Both the position numbers and the translations under genes were made by a program. This document shows, piece after piece, positions 51,363 through 60,153 of a stretch of 64,000 nucleotides of DNA. Source of the stretch: Oscillospiraceae bacterium (GTDB lineage: Bacteria; Bacillota; Clostridia; Oscillospirales; Ruminococcaceae); contig CABIZB010000001.1 of NCBI GenBank assembly GCA_902363145.1, positions 496,001 through 560,000 of the forward strand. The letters are read 5' to 3'. A model generated the notes under the pieces. It searched no databases. It was not told the origin of the DNA and saw only the letters and a list, made by a program, of their open reading frames with translations. Numbering within the stretch: position 1 is the first letter of the stretch; every line of letters begins with the position of its first letter.

Positions 51363-52730
51363 TCAGTCCTCACAGTAATATATAAGGTGCTTGCGTACCT
51401 CCGAAAGCATATCACGGTAAAGCTCCGTTGCATCGTTCAGACCGCAGGTCATTTCGGGGTCATTCAGGAAGCCGTTGAAAGCAACATCAAGGTCCTTTGT
51501 TTCATACGCCCTTACCACCTGAGCCTGATTGCCGCAGTGGCGGAGTGTGAGACAAAGTATGTCCTCGGGAAGAGCGCCTGCCGCAACGGGGCGGACAGCT
51601 CCACGGCTGATAAGTGCATTTGTCTGCACAGCCGTGCCCTCAGGCAGATTTTCCACCTGACCGTGGTTTGGCATGATAACAGGGCAGATAAAGTTTCCGC
51701 CGCCTGCCAGCGCACGCACCATAGCCGCAACCTCAGTGGTTCCTGCCGACTTCGGCAGAGGCTCGCCATTCATGTATCTTTTCACACGGGAAGCCTTGTC
51801 GGAGACTATTTTCTTTTTGTACGCCGCAGTGATGGGGGAGAACTTCCAAGAGTTCATTTCCTTCACATTTCCCGTGTACCATGGGGGACAGAAGCCTGCG
51901 GTAATCCTGTCGTTCTGGGCAGGGATAAGACCGTACCGCAGGAACAGGTCAAACTTTACCTTGTGAGCGTCCGCATCGGGATTATTCTTGTATTCATTGG
52001 CCCTGAACTCGTAGCCGTTTGATACGTATTTTTCCGCATATTCCGTAAACATGGGGAAAAGATCCTCACCGCAGAATGTGAGCTCGTCAAACCATGAATA
52101 GCCGTCGATGCCCAGCAGATTTGTCTTGATATCACGCCGCCTTACGCCTGTGATGCCTTTGCTTTCGCAGACAATGGTCGCCAGCATATCACGGCAGGAG
52201 TGAGTGGAGCAGTCAGCTCCCACAAGCTTCATTTTCGGGAACACCTTTTTCATTACTGAGATACATTCCGCCATGGGAGTGCACAGGCTTATGACCCAGG
52301 CATTGGGGCAAAGTTCACTTATTTTTCTTGCATATTCAGCGCATACAGGCATTATTTTAAGCGCCCTTATAACGCTGCCCGGCCCGGAGTTTTCCACAGA
52401 CGGCTGGAAAATGCCGTAGGTCTCGGGGAGATGAAGCTCGGTCACAAGCTCTTCAAGGCTTCCGGGGTCAAAGGACAATATGACAAAATCAGCGTCCCTG
52501 AGGGCTTCCTCCGCTTCATCACAGGCAAGATAGACCACATCGCCCTTAACTCCGCCATGGTCATGTATCCCGTTGCCTATGACCTCGTTTGCCAGAGCAC
52601 GGGACTTGTCCGTATCGTAAAGCCTTACCATAGCGCAGATATCTTCGCCCGAAAGCTCTGGGATAAGCTTCCAGCCAAAGTTATCCGAACCGCCGCCTAT
52701 GTAAGCGATATTCAGCCGTTCACTGTTCAT
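51363..52730 (-). CDS. Divergent GH4-like NAD-dependent glycosidase homologue
   Basis: The 455-residue protein begins with a GH4-type nucleotide fold (NIAYIGGGSDNFGWKLIPEL) and keeps the overall order of family 4 glycosidases. It departs at key places: the NPMA motif reads CTPMAE, the metal Cys/His segment reads GADCSTHSC, and the GxNH motif that normally gives a metal His reads GIDGYSWF. It may use a different metal site or have lost glycosidase activity. ATG 52730 is used because GAAAGGA abuts the earlier ATG at 52736. Confidence 0.78.
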   Translation of the reverse strand: MNSERLNIAYIGGGSDNFGWKLIPELSGEDICAMVRLYDTDKSRALANEVIGNGIHDHGGVKGDVVYLACDEAEEALRDADFVILSFDPGSLEELVTELHLPETYGIFQPSVENSGPGSVIRALKIMPVCAEYARKISELCPNAWVISLCTPMAECISVMKKVFPKMKLVGADCSTHSCRDMLATIVCESKGITGVRRRDIKTNLLGIDGYSWFDELTFCGEDLFPMFTEYAEKYVSNGYEFRANEYKNNPDADAHKVKFDLFLRYGLIPAQNDRITAGFCPPWYTGNVKEMNSWKFSPITAAYKKKIVSDKASRVKRYMNGEPLPKSAGTTEVAAMVRALAGGGNFICPVIMPNHGQVENLPEGTAVQTNALISRGAVRPVAAGALPEDILCLTLRHCGNQAQVVRAYETKDLDVAFNGFLNDPEMTCGLNDATELYRDMLSEVRKHLIYYCED

Positions 52731-52910
52731 TGTCATTGTCCTTTCAAGCTAATTTTACTATTATATATTATGCAATAAAAGCGTGATTTTGTCAAGAGAG
52801 ATAAAAATAAATGAGATATAATTTAATGATGTGGCATTAAGTGCAGTATGTAAGTTAATAAGTCAAGGTGTGCGGATTATTCCTATACCTATTAAGTTAT
52901 ATCTGATTTA

Positions 52911-53071
52911 GAACCTGTCTTCATAAGAAATGTGTGCGGATTTTCGAGCATAATTTTGTTGCAGAGTAGGCAAAAATCCGCAGGAGGGCTTTCGCCCGGC
53001 AAGGATTTTTAACGCAGTCTGCGGCAAAATTTGCCGAAAAGACGTGCGCATATGCTTGTGAAGACAGGTTC
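52911..53071 (+). mobile_element. 161-bp palindromic MITE-like element
   Basis: The ends GAACCTGTCTTCATAAG and CTTGTGAAGACAGGTTC are inverted repeats with one mismatch, and similarity continues through the whole element as an imperfect palindrome (for example GCAAAAATCCGCAGG against GGCAAGGATTTTTAACGC). TTA flanks both sides, a possible 3-bp target duplication. It has no gene and would need a transposase in trans. It fills most of the 434-base gap 52731-53164. Confidence 0.8.
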
Positions 53072-53164
53072 TTATTCGAGAGCAGCTGCTCTCCGCTTGA
53101 CCTGCAGGCTAAAATGGTGTATAATAAAACTACAGCAAATATGATGATAAAACGGAGGTAATGT

Positions 53165-54088
53165 ATGCCGTCACTTGTTAAGAAATTGATAAGCAGCTTC
53201 AACCCGCCCGATATCCGCAAATTTTATAAGATTCACCGTGAAATAGTACATTTCATGGTGCGCAGCGCCGTTAAAGTCAATGACGGGCATTTTGATAAAT
53301 ATGTGACCGCTCCCGACGGACATAATATCCGTGTGAGGATATACCCGCCCAGAACCATAGGAAACAGCACAAGACTGCTGGTGTTCTACCATGGCGGCGG
53401 CTGGGTCATCGACGATATCGACAGATACCACAAGGTCTGCCGACAGCTGGCGGAAATGACGGGAAGCTATGTGCTTTCGGTGGATTACCGCCTTGCTCCC
53501 GAGCATAAATATCCCGCAGGTCTGGACGATTGCTACGAGGTAACGAGACTGGTGTTCGCAAACGCCGCAAGATACGGCATCAAAAAGCGCAATATCATTC
53601 TTATCGGCGACAGCGCAGGCGGAAACCTCGCCGCTGCCGTTTCTCTCAGAGCAAGAGACAGGCACGAGTTCCGTGTAAGGCGTCAGATACTTATCTATCC
53701 CGCCACAGCCTGTGAGTTCGGCGACGATTCACCGTACCTCTCCATGAGGCAGAACGGAAAGGGCTGCCTGCTCACCGCAGAGCGCATGAGGGGCTATCTT
53801 GACCTGTACCTTAATGATATCTCTCAGAAGGACGACCCATATGTATCGCCCATAAAGGCGGCGTCTCTCAAGGGCCTGCCCGAAACGCTTATCATTACCG
53901 CAGAGAATGATCCTCTCCGTGACGAGGGTGAGGCTTTCGGAAAGCGGCTTTACAATGCGGGCGGCAATGTGAGAGCATTCCGTATCAAAAATGCCTATCA
54001 CGGATTTTTCGGTACAGACCTGCTCCGTCACCCTCACGCCAAGGAAGCTGTGAGCATCATAATGTATTTTCTCCGTTTAACGGATTGA
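53165..54088 (+). CDS. Alpha/beta hydrolase, hormone-sensitive lipase type
   Basis: The 307-residue enzyme has the oxyanion motif YHGGGWVIDD (about residue 75), the nucleophile elbow GDSAGGNLAAAV (Ser about 150), the acid in ENDPLRDEGE and the His in NAYHGFFG. These are the hallmarks of HSL-family esterases acting on short or medium acyl esters. ACGGAGGTAATGT precedes the ATG. It is first of three tightly linked genes with an acyltransferase-like protein and a zinc-ribbon membrane protein. Confidence 0.9.
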   Translation: MPSLVKKLISSFNPPDIRKFYKIHREIVHFMVRSAVKVNDGHFDKYVTAPDGHNIRVRIYPPRTIGNSTRLLVFYHGGGWVIDDIDRYHKVCRQLAEMTGSYVLSVDYRLAPEHKYPAGLDDCYEVTRLVFANAARYGIKKRNIILIGDSAGGNLAAAVSLRARDRHEFRVRRQILIYPATACEFGDDSPYLSMRQNGKGCLLTAERMRGYLDLYLNDISQKDDPYVSPIKAASLKGLPETLIITAENDPLRDEGEAFGKRLYNAGGNVRAFRIKNAYHGFFGTDLLRHPHAKEAVSIIMYFLRLTD

Positions 54089-54102
54089 CCGAGGTGTTTT
54101 AT

Positions 54103-55425
54103 ATGCGCAGAGAAAGCAGTGCGCCGTGGAGCCGCCTTGATAATGCGGCTAAAATTTTCCCATCTACAGTTGAGGGCGCCGATACCCGTGTGTTCAGATT
54201 TTCCTGCGAGCTTACCGACGATATTGACCCTTATGTGCTGCAAATGGCTGCCGAGAATGCGGCTGCCAGCTATCCCAATTTCAACGTGATAATGAAAAAA
54301 GGGCTTTTCTGGTACTATCTTGAAAGCTGCGACTTAAAACCGCAGGTTAGCGAGGAATCCCTGCCCGTCTGTGCCGCAATATATGAAGATGATGTCCGCA
54401 GCCTGCTTTACAGGATAACTTATTACGGCAAGCGGATAAATCTCGAGGTGTTCCACGTCCTTGCGGACGGCACGGGAGCGCTGATGTTCCTTAAAACCAT
54501 CGTTTACCGATACATCATTTACAGATATCCCGAGCTGTTCGGCGACTGCCCGCCTGTGCTTGACGATGACGCTTCCTTTTCCCAGAAAAGTGATGACAGC
54601 TTTCGAAAGTATTATGACAAGAGTGTCAAAAAGCGCAGCGTGAAGATGATAAAGGCGTTCAGGCTGAAAAGCGAGCGGCTTGAAAACAACAAGCTTCTTG
54701 TGATAGAGGGCTTTGCATCGGTAAAAAGTGTTATCGCAGCGGCTCATAAGTATGAAACTTCCCTCACTGTGTTCCTGACGGCGCTGTATATAAAGGCACT
54801 GAGTATGGAAATGCCTCTCCAGAGCAGGAACCGCCCTATTGTTATAAATATCCCTGTAAACCTCAGAAGATATTTTCCCTCCGAGACCGCAAAGAATTTC
54901 TTTGGAATGATATCGGTGCAGTACAACTTCACCGAAAGAAGCGGCGAGATGGAGGACATCATTGACGTGGTGAACGAGGAGTTCAAAAAGCAGCTTACGA
55001 AAGATAATCTTGCCATTCGTATGAACAGCCTTGCGGCGCTGGAGCACAATCCCTTTGTAAAGATCGCCCCTCTGCCGTTTAAAAATGAGGTGCTTAGGAT
55101 CGCAAGAAAAATAGGCGTAAAGGGCGAGACCTCCGTTATCTCCAACGTGGGAAAGGTTGATATGCCCAAGGAGTTTGACGGGCTTATAAAGCGTTTTTCG
55201 GTATTTGTAAGCACCCAGAATATCCAGCTGAATATATGTTCGTATAAAGATGAGCTGCAAATGGGCTTTACATCAAGCTATGCGGCAACGGACGTTCAGC
55301 GGAACTTTTTCAGGGCACTTACCGAGCTTGGCATTGATGTTACCGTGAGAAGCAATGATTCTTACGCTGAAAAGCCTTTGGAAGGAGATGACACATCATG
55401 CAGCAGTGCAGAAAATGCAGAGTAA
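54103..55425 (+). CDS. Alcohol acetyltransferase/condensation-domain-like protein
   Basis: The 440-residue protein carries the acyltransferase motif HVLADGTGA (HxxxDG, about residue 117) and INIPVNLRRYFPSETAKNFFG, which resembles the DFGWG-side region of condensation and AATase folds. It likely moves an acyl group to an alcohol or amine. ATG 54103 is preferred since GAGGTG lies 7 bases upstream; a TTG at 54085 overlaps the previous stop. It overlaps the next gene by 28 bases. Confidence 0.82.
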   Translation: MRRESSAPWSRLDNAAKIFPSTVEGADTRVFRFSCELTDDIDPYVLQMAAENAAASYPNFNVIMKKGLFWYYLESCDLKPQVSEESLPVCAAIYEDDVRSLLYRITYYGKRINLEVFHVLADGTGALMFLKTIVYRYIIYRYPELFGDCPPVLDDDASFSQKSDDSFRKYYDKSVKKRSVKMIKAFRLKSERLENNKLLVIEGFASVKSVIAAAHKYETSLTVFLTALYIKALSMEMPLQSRNRPIVINIPVNLRRYFPSETAKNFFGMISVQYNFTERSGEMEDIIDVVNEEFKKQLTKDNLAIRMNSLAALEHNPFVKIAPLPFKNEVLRIARKIGVKGETSVISNVGKVDMPKEFDGLIKRFSVFVSTQNIQLNICSYKDELQMGFTSSYAATDVQRNFFRALTELGIDVTVRSNDSYAEKPLEGDDTSCSSAENAE

Positions 55426-56057
55426 ATGTCGATGGTGATAAGGGCAGGTGTCCTCTCTGTCAGGGCGAGCTTACAGGCGAAAGGGAGCGGGATATGTTCC
55501 CACGCATTGCCGAGCCGAGGTTTGGCAGCGAATTTCTCATAAAGCTTATTTCATTCATTGCCATATCGGCGATAGTCATTTGCGCCGCAACGGATTATCT
55601 TCTCAGCGGCAGGCTGTCGTGGTCGGTCATATGTATAGCAGGCGTTATCTGCGCATGGCTCACCACATCTGTTGGCATCGCCTACCGCAAAAGGATACTG
55701 AAAAACATCACCTGGGAGCTGTTCCTGATAACAGCGCTGTCGGTGCTGTGGGACAGGTTCACAGGCTGGCGTGGCTGGTCACTGGACTTCGTTCTTCCGT
55801 GTGCCTGCGTGTGTGCAACAGTGTCCATTTTCATAATCGCAAAGGTGCTGAAAATGAAGTCGGGGGAGTATATCCTCTACCTTATCATAGGCGGATTTTA
55901 CGGGCTTCTGCCGCTGATATGTTTGTTTGCGGGACTGGTTAAGATAAACTACCCGTCAGTCATATGCGCCGTGATAAGCGTTATCTTTATGGCGGCACTT
56001 TTCCTTTTCAGAGGAAGATCCACCACGGCAGAGATAGAAAGAAGATTTCACTTATAA
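55398..56057 (+). CDS. Zinc-ribbon membrane protein (DUF6320-like)
   Basis: The first 25 residues form a zinc ribbon (CRKCRVNVDGDKGRCPLC), followed by about six membrane helices. The pattern resembles DUF6320 proteins, which I recall next to acetyltransferase and alpha/beta hydrolase genes in Clostridia. AAAGGAGATGACACATC inside the upstream gene is its ribosome site. The three genes probably make, move or remodel an acylated lipid or surface molecule; this is inference from linkage. Confidence 0.78.
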   Translation: MQQCRKCRVNVDGDKGRCPLCQGELTGERERDMFPRIAEPRFGSEFLIKLISFIAISAIVICAATDYLLSGRLSWSVICIAGVICAWLTTSVGIAYRKRILKNITWELFLITALSVLWDRFTGWRGWSLDFVLPCACVCATVSIFIIAKVLKMKSGEYILYLIIGGFYGLLPLICLFAGLVKINYPSVICAVISVIFMAALFLFRGRSTTAEIERRFHL

Positions 56058-56064
56058 AATAAAC

Positions 56065-56097
56065 AAGCCTCTTCCGCTTGATATGCGGAGGAGGCTT
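56065..56097 (+). terminator. Bidirectional terminator between converging units
   Basis: AAGCCTCTTCCGC and GCGGAGGAGGCTT pair with a short AT loop; it ends the hydrolase unit and also the DUF4173 unit from the right. Confidence 0.87.
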
Positions 56098-56106
56098 ATC
56101 GTTTAT

Positions 56107-57651
56107 TTATTCGGCATTTGCGGAATTTCTGAGGATAATATCATAGACCGTCAATGTTCTTCCGTCACAGTCGTTTTCCATTTGGTCAAGTATCTTGTCA
56201 AGTACACGCACATCATTTTTGTCTGTGCAGGTATCTCTGTATCGGATAATTTCGGGAGCGGCGCCCGATGAAAGGTCGCTCATCATGCTAAAGCTGAAGT
56301 AGGGGAGATTTCCCTTGCTGTATTCGTTCAGGTCATATTTTGCGATAACTCCGTCAATGTTGCAGAAGCTGAGGGCGGCAAACATTATCACAAATGCCGT
56401 GACAGTCACCTTTGAGAGATTGACTTTTTTTGTTATGACTGACAGAATGACCGATGTGAAAAGCACGAACAGAAGCAGCATAAACCAAGATGTGTAAACT
56501 CTCAGCTGGGTAAGACCGTAAACCCTTATATACATGAACATTTTGCTTACAGCGGTGGATATGAGCAGAAGTGTGAATACGCTGAGTATGCAGGTCATTG
56601 CCTTGACCGCTGCGGGACGCTCTTCCTTGTCGTTATCCTTGCAGAAAAGGTTAAGGGCAAGAATAATCGCCAGATTTATGACAGATACAAAGCACAGCTC
56701 AAAAAATCCACGGCGGGCATATTCGGAGTAGTTAGTGTCATTTGAGGGAAGCTTATCCATAAATGCGGAGAGAAAATAGCTGAGCTGGGAGAAGAAAAAG
56801 ATAACATAAAGCACGCAAACTGGGAGTGCGGAGAAAACGCCCGCAACAGGTGAAAGAAAACGTACCGAGCGGAGATTCTTCTCGTAGTTCTCATCTTTCA
56901 GCAGCTCCTTTGAAAGCTGCTTTTCCGATGCACGGCAGCCGGAAAAGATGTAGAACGCAACAGGCAGTCCTATAAGCAGTTGAACGATGAATATTATGAC
57001 TTTGGTAAAGCCGTCGTTCATGATAGATGAGATTATGCGGCTGAAATTATCATCGGCGCTCATAAGCAGTCCGCATACGATAAGTGTGGCAGGAACGGCG
57101 ATGATAAGACCCAGCAGAGCGCTTTTGATGTTCTTTCCCGAGGAGCTTTTCTCGGCGGGAGCTTTCAGTGCCGCTGCACCTGCGCCGTATTCGGCAAAGG
57201 GTATTATCATAAGCGAGCCGAACATATCCGCAGGGAAGAATCTTCTTATGGTGCGGAAGCGTTCATCGGAGTCCGCAAGCTTATCATACGCCAGCACCAG
57301 CAGTACAAATATCAGGTCAAGAAACTGTATCAGCAGGTTCGGATTTATAAAAATATTAACCGAAAATGAAATGCACAGGGCAATGCGCAGTGCTTTTCTA
57401 AACGTAAATTTAGTGCGGCTCACAGGATATATGAGGCAGTAAACCGTAAGCAGAAGAGCAAATATCATTGCTCCCAGACCCATTCTGCCCTCTGTGAACA
57501 GAGGAGCAGCAAAAAGCTTTACCGATAAGAAGCCGAGAACGGCTGCAATATAGGCAAATATCGTCTCACGGGCGGAAAAGGTATATTTCTTTATTACCTC
57601 AGGGTGATATTCCTGATATGCAGGTGTGTTATTTACAGGCATTTCATTCAT
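56107..57651 (-). CDS. DUF4173 (DUF4153-like) membrane protein (514 aa)
   Basis: About 12 hydrophobic helices and the family motif NYSEYARRGFFELCFVSVIN identify DUF4173. A soluble C-terminal segment of about 80 residues follows the last helix. The start overlaps the stop of the Xre regulator gene by 4 bases (ATGA), so the two are coupled. The function of the family is unknown. Confidence 0.82.
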   Translation of the reverse strand: MNEMPVNNTPAYQEYHPEVIKKYTFSARETIFAYIAAVLGFLSVKLFAAPLFTEGRMGLGAMIFALLLTVYCLIYPVSRTKFTFRKALRIALCISFSVNIFINPNLLIQFLDLIFVLLVLAYDKLADSDERFRTIRRFFPADMFGSLMIIPFAEYGAGAAALKAPAEKSSSGKNIKSALLGLIIAVPATLIVCGLLMSADDNFSRIISSIMNDGFTKVIIFIVQLLIGLPVAFYIFSGCRASEKQLSKELLKDENYEKNLRSVRFLSPVAGVFSALPVCVLYVIFFFSQLSYFLSAFMDKLPSNDTNYSEYARRGFFELCFVSVINLAIILALNLFCKDNDKEERPAAVKAMTCILSVFTLLLISTAVSKMFMYIRVYGLTQLRVYTSWFMLLLFVLFTSVILSVITKKVNLSKVTVTAFVIMFAALSFCNIDGVIAKYDLNEYSKGNLPYFSFSMMSDLSSGAAPEIIRYRDTCTDKNDVRVLDKILDQMENDCDGRTLTVYDIILRNSANAE

Positions 57652-57899
57652 GGCTGACCGTTCCTTTCGTCACTTTCGTTATTTTCAGGCTCAGGGTCGG
57701 GGGCGTATTCCAGAATATCACCCGGCTGACAGTTAAGGGTCTTGCACAGCTTTTCGAGGGTAGAAAAGCGCACAGCCTTTGCCTTTCCTGTTTTGAGGAT
57801 AGATAGATTTGCCTGAGTGATGCCTATTTTTTCGGCAAGCTCACCCGAACCTATCTTCCTTTTTGCCATTACCACATCAAGGTTTACAATAATTCCCAC
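57648..57899 (-). CDS. Xre/Cro-type HTH regulator (83 aa)
   Basis: The HTH is clear: KIGSGELAEKIGITQANLS, then STLEKLCKTLNCQPGDILEY, as in the small YozG-type regulators. A short acidic tail follows. The start is GTG at 57899, with AAGGAGG 9 bases upstream. Regulators of this type usually pair with a DUF2975 membrane protein, which is the gene directly before it. Confidence 0.92.
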   Translation of the reverse strand: MGIIVNLDVVMAKRKIGSGELAEKIGITQANLSILKTGKAKAVRFSTLEKLCKTLNCQPGDILEYAPDPEPENNESDERNGQP

Positions 57900-57913
57900 A
57901 GTGCAAAACCTCC

Positions 57914-58360
57914 TTAAATTGTAAAGTCATTTTCTTCACGGAGACGTATTGCTTCTGTGAAGCAGTTCTTGATAACACGGAGGATAAGTCCGATAAAAGC
58001 GGCTGCAAAGGTGATAACAAAAACAAGTATCCTGAATCTTGCAAATATCAGGGTAACTACGGCTATTGCAAAGCAGCAGTATGAAAGTATTTTCAGCAGC
58101 TTTACGTTTTCGTCAATGAACACCTTTTCACTGCCGATGTTCTTTATAAGCTTGTTGAGCACGAACAGTATAACAAATCCGAATGCGGCGCACACATAAA
58201 AGGTTATCAGCAGAGGGACTGTTACGTTATCTCGCTGGAACGATATCTGCTCATACATTTTTGCGGCATATGGCATAAGGAACAGCGCCGCTGTGCAGAG
58301 GACAATGGCTATCTTGATAAGTACCGATGTTATCGCTATTGAACGTTTTTCTTTTGTCAT
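57914..58360 (-). CDS. DUF2975 membrane protein (148 aa)
   Basis: Four membrane helices and the central GSEKVFIDENVKLLKILSYC segment match DUF2975, which is nearly always next to a YozG-type regulator. It is the first gene of a three-gene unit. A GTGTACAC palindrome within ACGTGTACACATCG, upstream at about 58394-58407, may be the operator of the regulator. Confidence 0.85.
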   Translation of the reverse strand: MTKEKRSIAITSVLIKIAIVLCTAALFLMPYAAKMYEQISFQRDNVTVPLLITFYVCAAFGFVILFVLNKLIKNIGSEKVFIDENVKLLKILSYCCFAIAVVTLIFARFRILVFVITFAAAFIGLILRVIKNCFTEAIRLREENDFTI

Positions 58361-58485
58361 TTTTCAAAGCACCCTTTCAGATGATATTATGATCGATGTG
58401 TACACGTTTCATTACATATATAATATCACACCAAAATGCGTTTGTCAATACCTTTTTACTGAAAAACAATAATTTTTATTTGATA

Positions 58486-58518
58486 TGCAAAAAAGCAGCC
58501 GATAACATCAGCTGCTTT
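58486..58518 (-). terminator. Terminator of the MBL-fold gene
   Basis: AAAGCAGC and GCTGCTTT pair around an 11-base loop; TTTTTTGC follows on the minus strand. Confidence 0.85.
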
Positions 58519-58530
58519 GTAAAATAAATA

Positions 58531-59313
58531 TCAGAATGAAATAAATCCGCCGCCTGTTTCAACGGGAGCGCAGGACAGGATATAATCGCTGTTGCGCTGA
58601 AGTCCGTTCTGTGCGATTATGGATTCAACGGTGTATTCTGCCGTTGCGGGCGTGTTGTTTTCCTGCGACAGATGCCCGAGGATAAGCCTTGTTGTGCCGC
58701 TTTTTATAAGCTCCGCTCCGAAATTTCCGCTGTCATCATTTGAAAGATGACCGTGGTCTGAGCGGATACGCTCCTTTAAATAAACGGGATAAGGCCCGTT
58801 CCTCAGCATATTCACATCGTAGTTTGCTTCCAGCAACACTGCGGAAGAGCCTGTGACCGCATTTCTGACAGTATCGCTCACGTAACCAAGATCTGTGCAT
58901 ACGCAGCAGCTTTTGCCGTCGGAAAAATCCACACGGTAGCCGCATGACTGAGGCGTATCGTGGGAAGTCTCAAAGTAGCTTACCGCCATATTTCCTATGC
59001 AGACCTCGCCCGACATATCATAGCTGTGGGAATTTATATATCCGCCGTCAAAAAGAGTATCCATGGTCATGCTCTGAGCATAAACGGGAATGCCTGTCTT
59101 TTTGGTGAAATTTTTCAGCCCGCTGATGTGGTCGGAGTGTTCATGGGTGATGAAAATTGCTTTCACCGCCGATGTGCTGAGACTGTTCAGCTCCAGCGCA
59201 TTGCATATTTTCCTGCATGATGCGCCGCAGTCAATGAGAACGCCGCTTTCGGTTGTTCCTATGTAGGTGCAGTTTCCCTTGCTTGATGAAAATAAGGGGT
59301 ATATCCTTGGCAT
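58531..59313 (-). CDS. MBL-fold metallohydrolase, WalJ/YycJ type
   Basis: The 260-residue protein has the metal motif THEHSDH (residues 56-62), an FETSHD segment (third ligand), a TDLGY motif and HLSNDDS and LGHLSQENN motifs typical of WalJ (YycJ), linked in other Firmicutes to the WalKR wall regulon and DNA repair coordination. Here no walKR genes are adjacent. GGAGGATAAA precedes the ATG. Confidence 0.9.
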   Translation of the reverse strand: MPRIYPLFSSSKGNCTYIGTTESGVLIDCGASCRKICNALELNSLSTSAVKAIFITHEHSDHISGLKNFTKKTGIPVYAQSMTMDTLFDGGYINSHSYDMSGEVCIGNMAVSYFETSHDTPQSCGYRVDFSDGKSCCVCTDLGYVSDTVRNAVTGSSAVLLEANYDVNMLRNGPYPVYLKERIRSDHGHLSNDDSGNFGAELIKSGTTRLILGHLSQENNTPATAEYTVESIIAQNGLQRNSDYILSCAPVETGGGFISF

Positions 59314-59333
59314 TTTATCCTCCGTAAAACAGC

Positions 59334-60143
59334 TTACAATCCTGAGTCGTGCCCTGCGGGAGGCGCCTTGTCCGATGCCTTTATGGCAACGATGGTATAG
59401 CCTGTGGTTTTCTTCTGAACAACGTAGTCAACGTATTTTTCAGGCAGGGGAGTGTCGTCCGATGTGAGCGTGAGCCATGCGGGCGTAGGGGAGACATATC
59501 CGACTGTAAGTGTGTAGCTGTCGCCCGACTTCTGTATCTCCTCGATATAAGGGGAGTAGGTGAAGAACTTGGGATTTTCGGGTATTCTGTATGAGCTTAG
59601 CTCTTCGTCATAATAGAATGAGATATCCGCTGCCGCAATGGTCATATGTGTCAGATTAAGACCCGAGCCGAAAAGCTTAGCGGCGTGCTGTTCAACATCG
59701 ACTTCGGGTACGATTATGTAGTCAAAGTCCATGGTGTACTTGCTTTTATCCTCGTACAGGATAATATCCCATATGGCGGCGGAGATTATTGTTTCGTTTT
59801 TGAGCTTTGTGGTCTGGTCAAAGGCGGGAGGGTCGCAGATGACTACGGGGTAGATGAACTTTGCAAACTCGTTTTTCTGCTCCGTGTTGTCCATAATGCT
59901 GTGTACTTTGTCGGAGATAAATCCGACAGTGGATATTATGCCTATGACCGACATTATGATAACAAAAACGCCTACAATGAAATTAAATACCTTTGATTTT
60001 GCCGAATTTGCGTCCGAGGGCTGGTCGCCCTCTTCCATTTCAGTCATTTCGCTTATTTCGGAAATGTCCTCATCAAAGGCGGAGTCAAGCATTTCAATGA
60101 GATCGCCGTTTTTCTTTTCAGCGGGCTTCTTTTTTTTAGACAT
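59334..60143 (-). CDS. Single-pass membrane protein with extracytoplasmic domain (269 aa)
   Basis: A Lys-rich start, an acidic cytoplasmic stretch (about 15-45), one membrane helix (about 52-75) and a roughly 190-residue outer domain are seen. No catalytic motif is recognised. It lies 20 bases before the MBL gene and 10 bases after proA in the leftward direction, so it is likely co-transcribed with both. Confidence 0.72.
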   Translation of the reverse strand: MSKKKKPAEKKNGDLIEMLDSAFDEDISEISEMTEMEEGDQPSDANSAKSKVFNFIVGVFVIIMSVIGIISTVGFISDKVHSIMDNTEQKNEFAKFIYPVVICDPPAFDQTTKLKNETIISAAIWDIILYEDKSKYTMDFDYIIVPEVDVEQHAAKLFGSGLNLTHMTIAAADISFYYDEELSSYRIPENPKFFTYSPYIEEIQKSGDSYTLTVGYVSPTPAWLTLTSDDTPLPEKYVDYVVQKKTTGYTIVAIKASDKAPPAGHDSGL

Positions 60144-60153
60144 AGCCGTTTCC

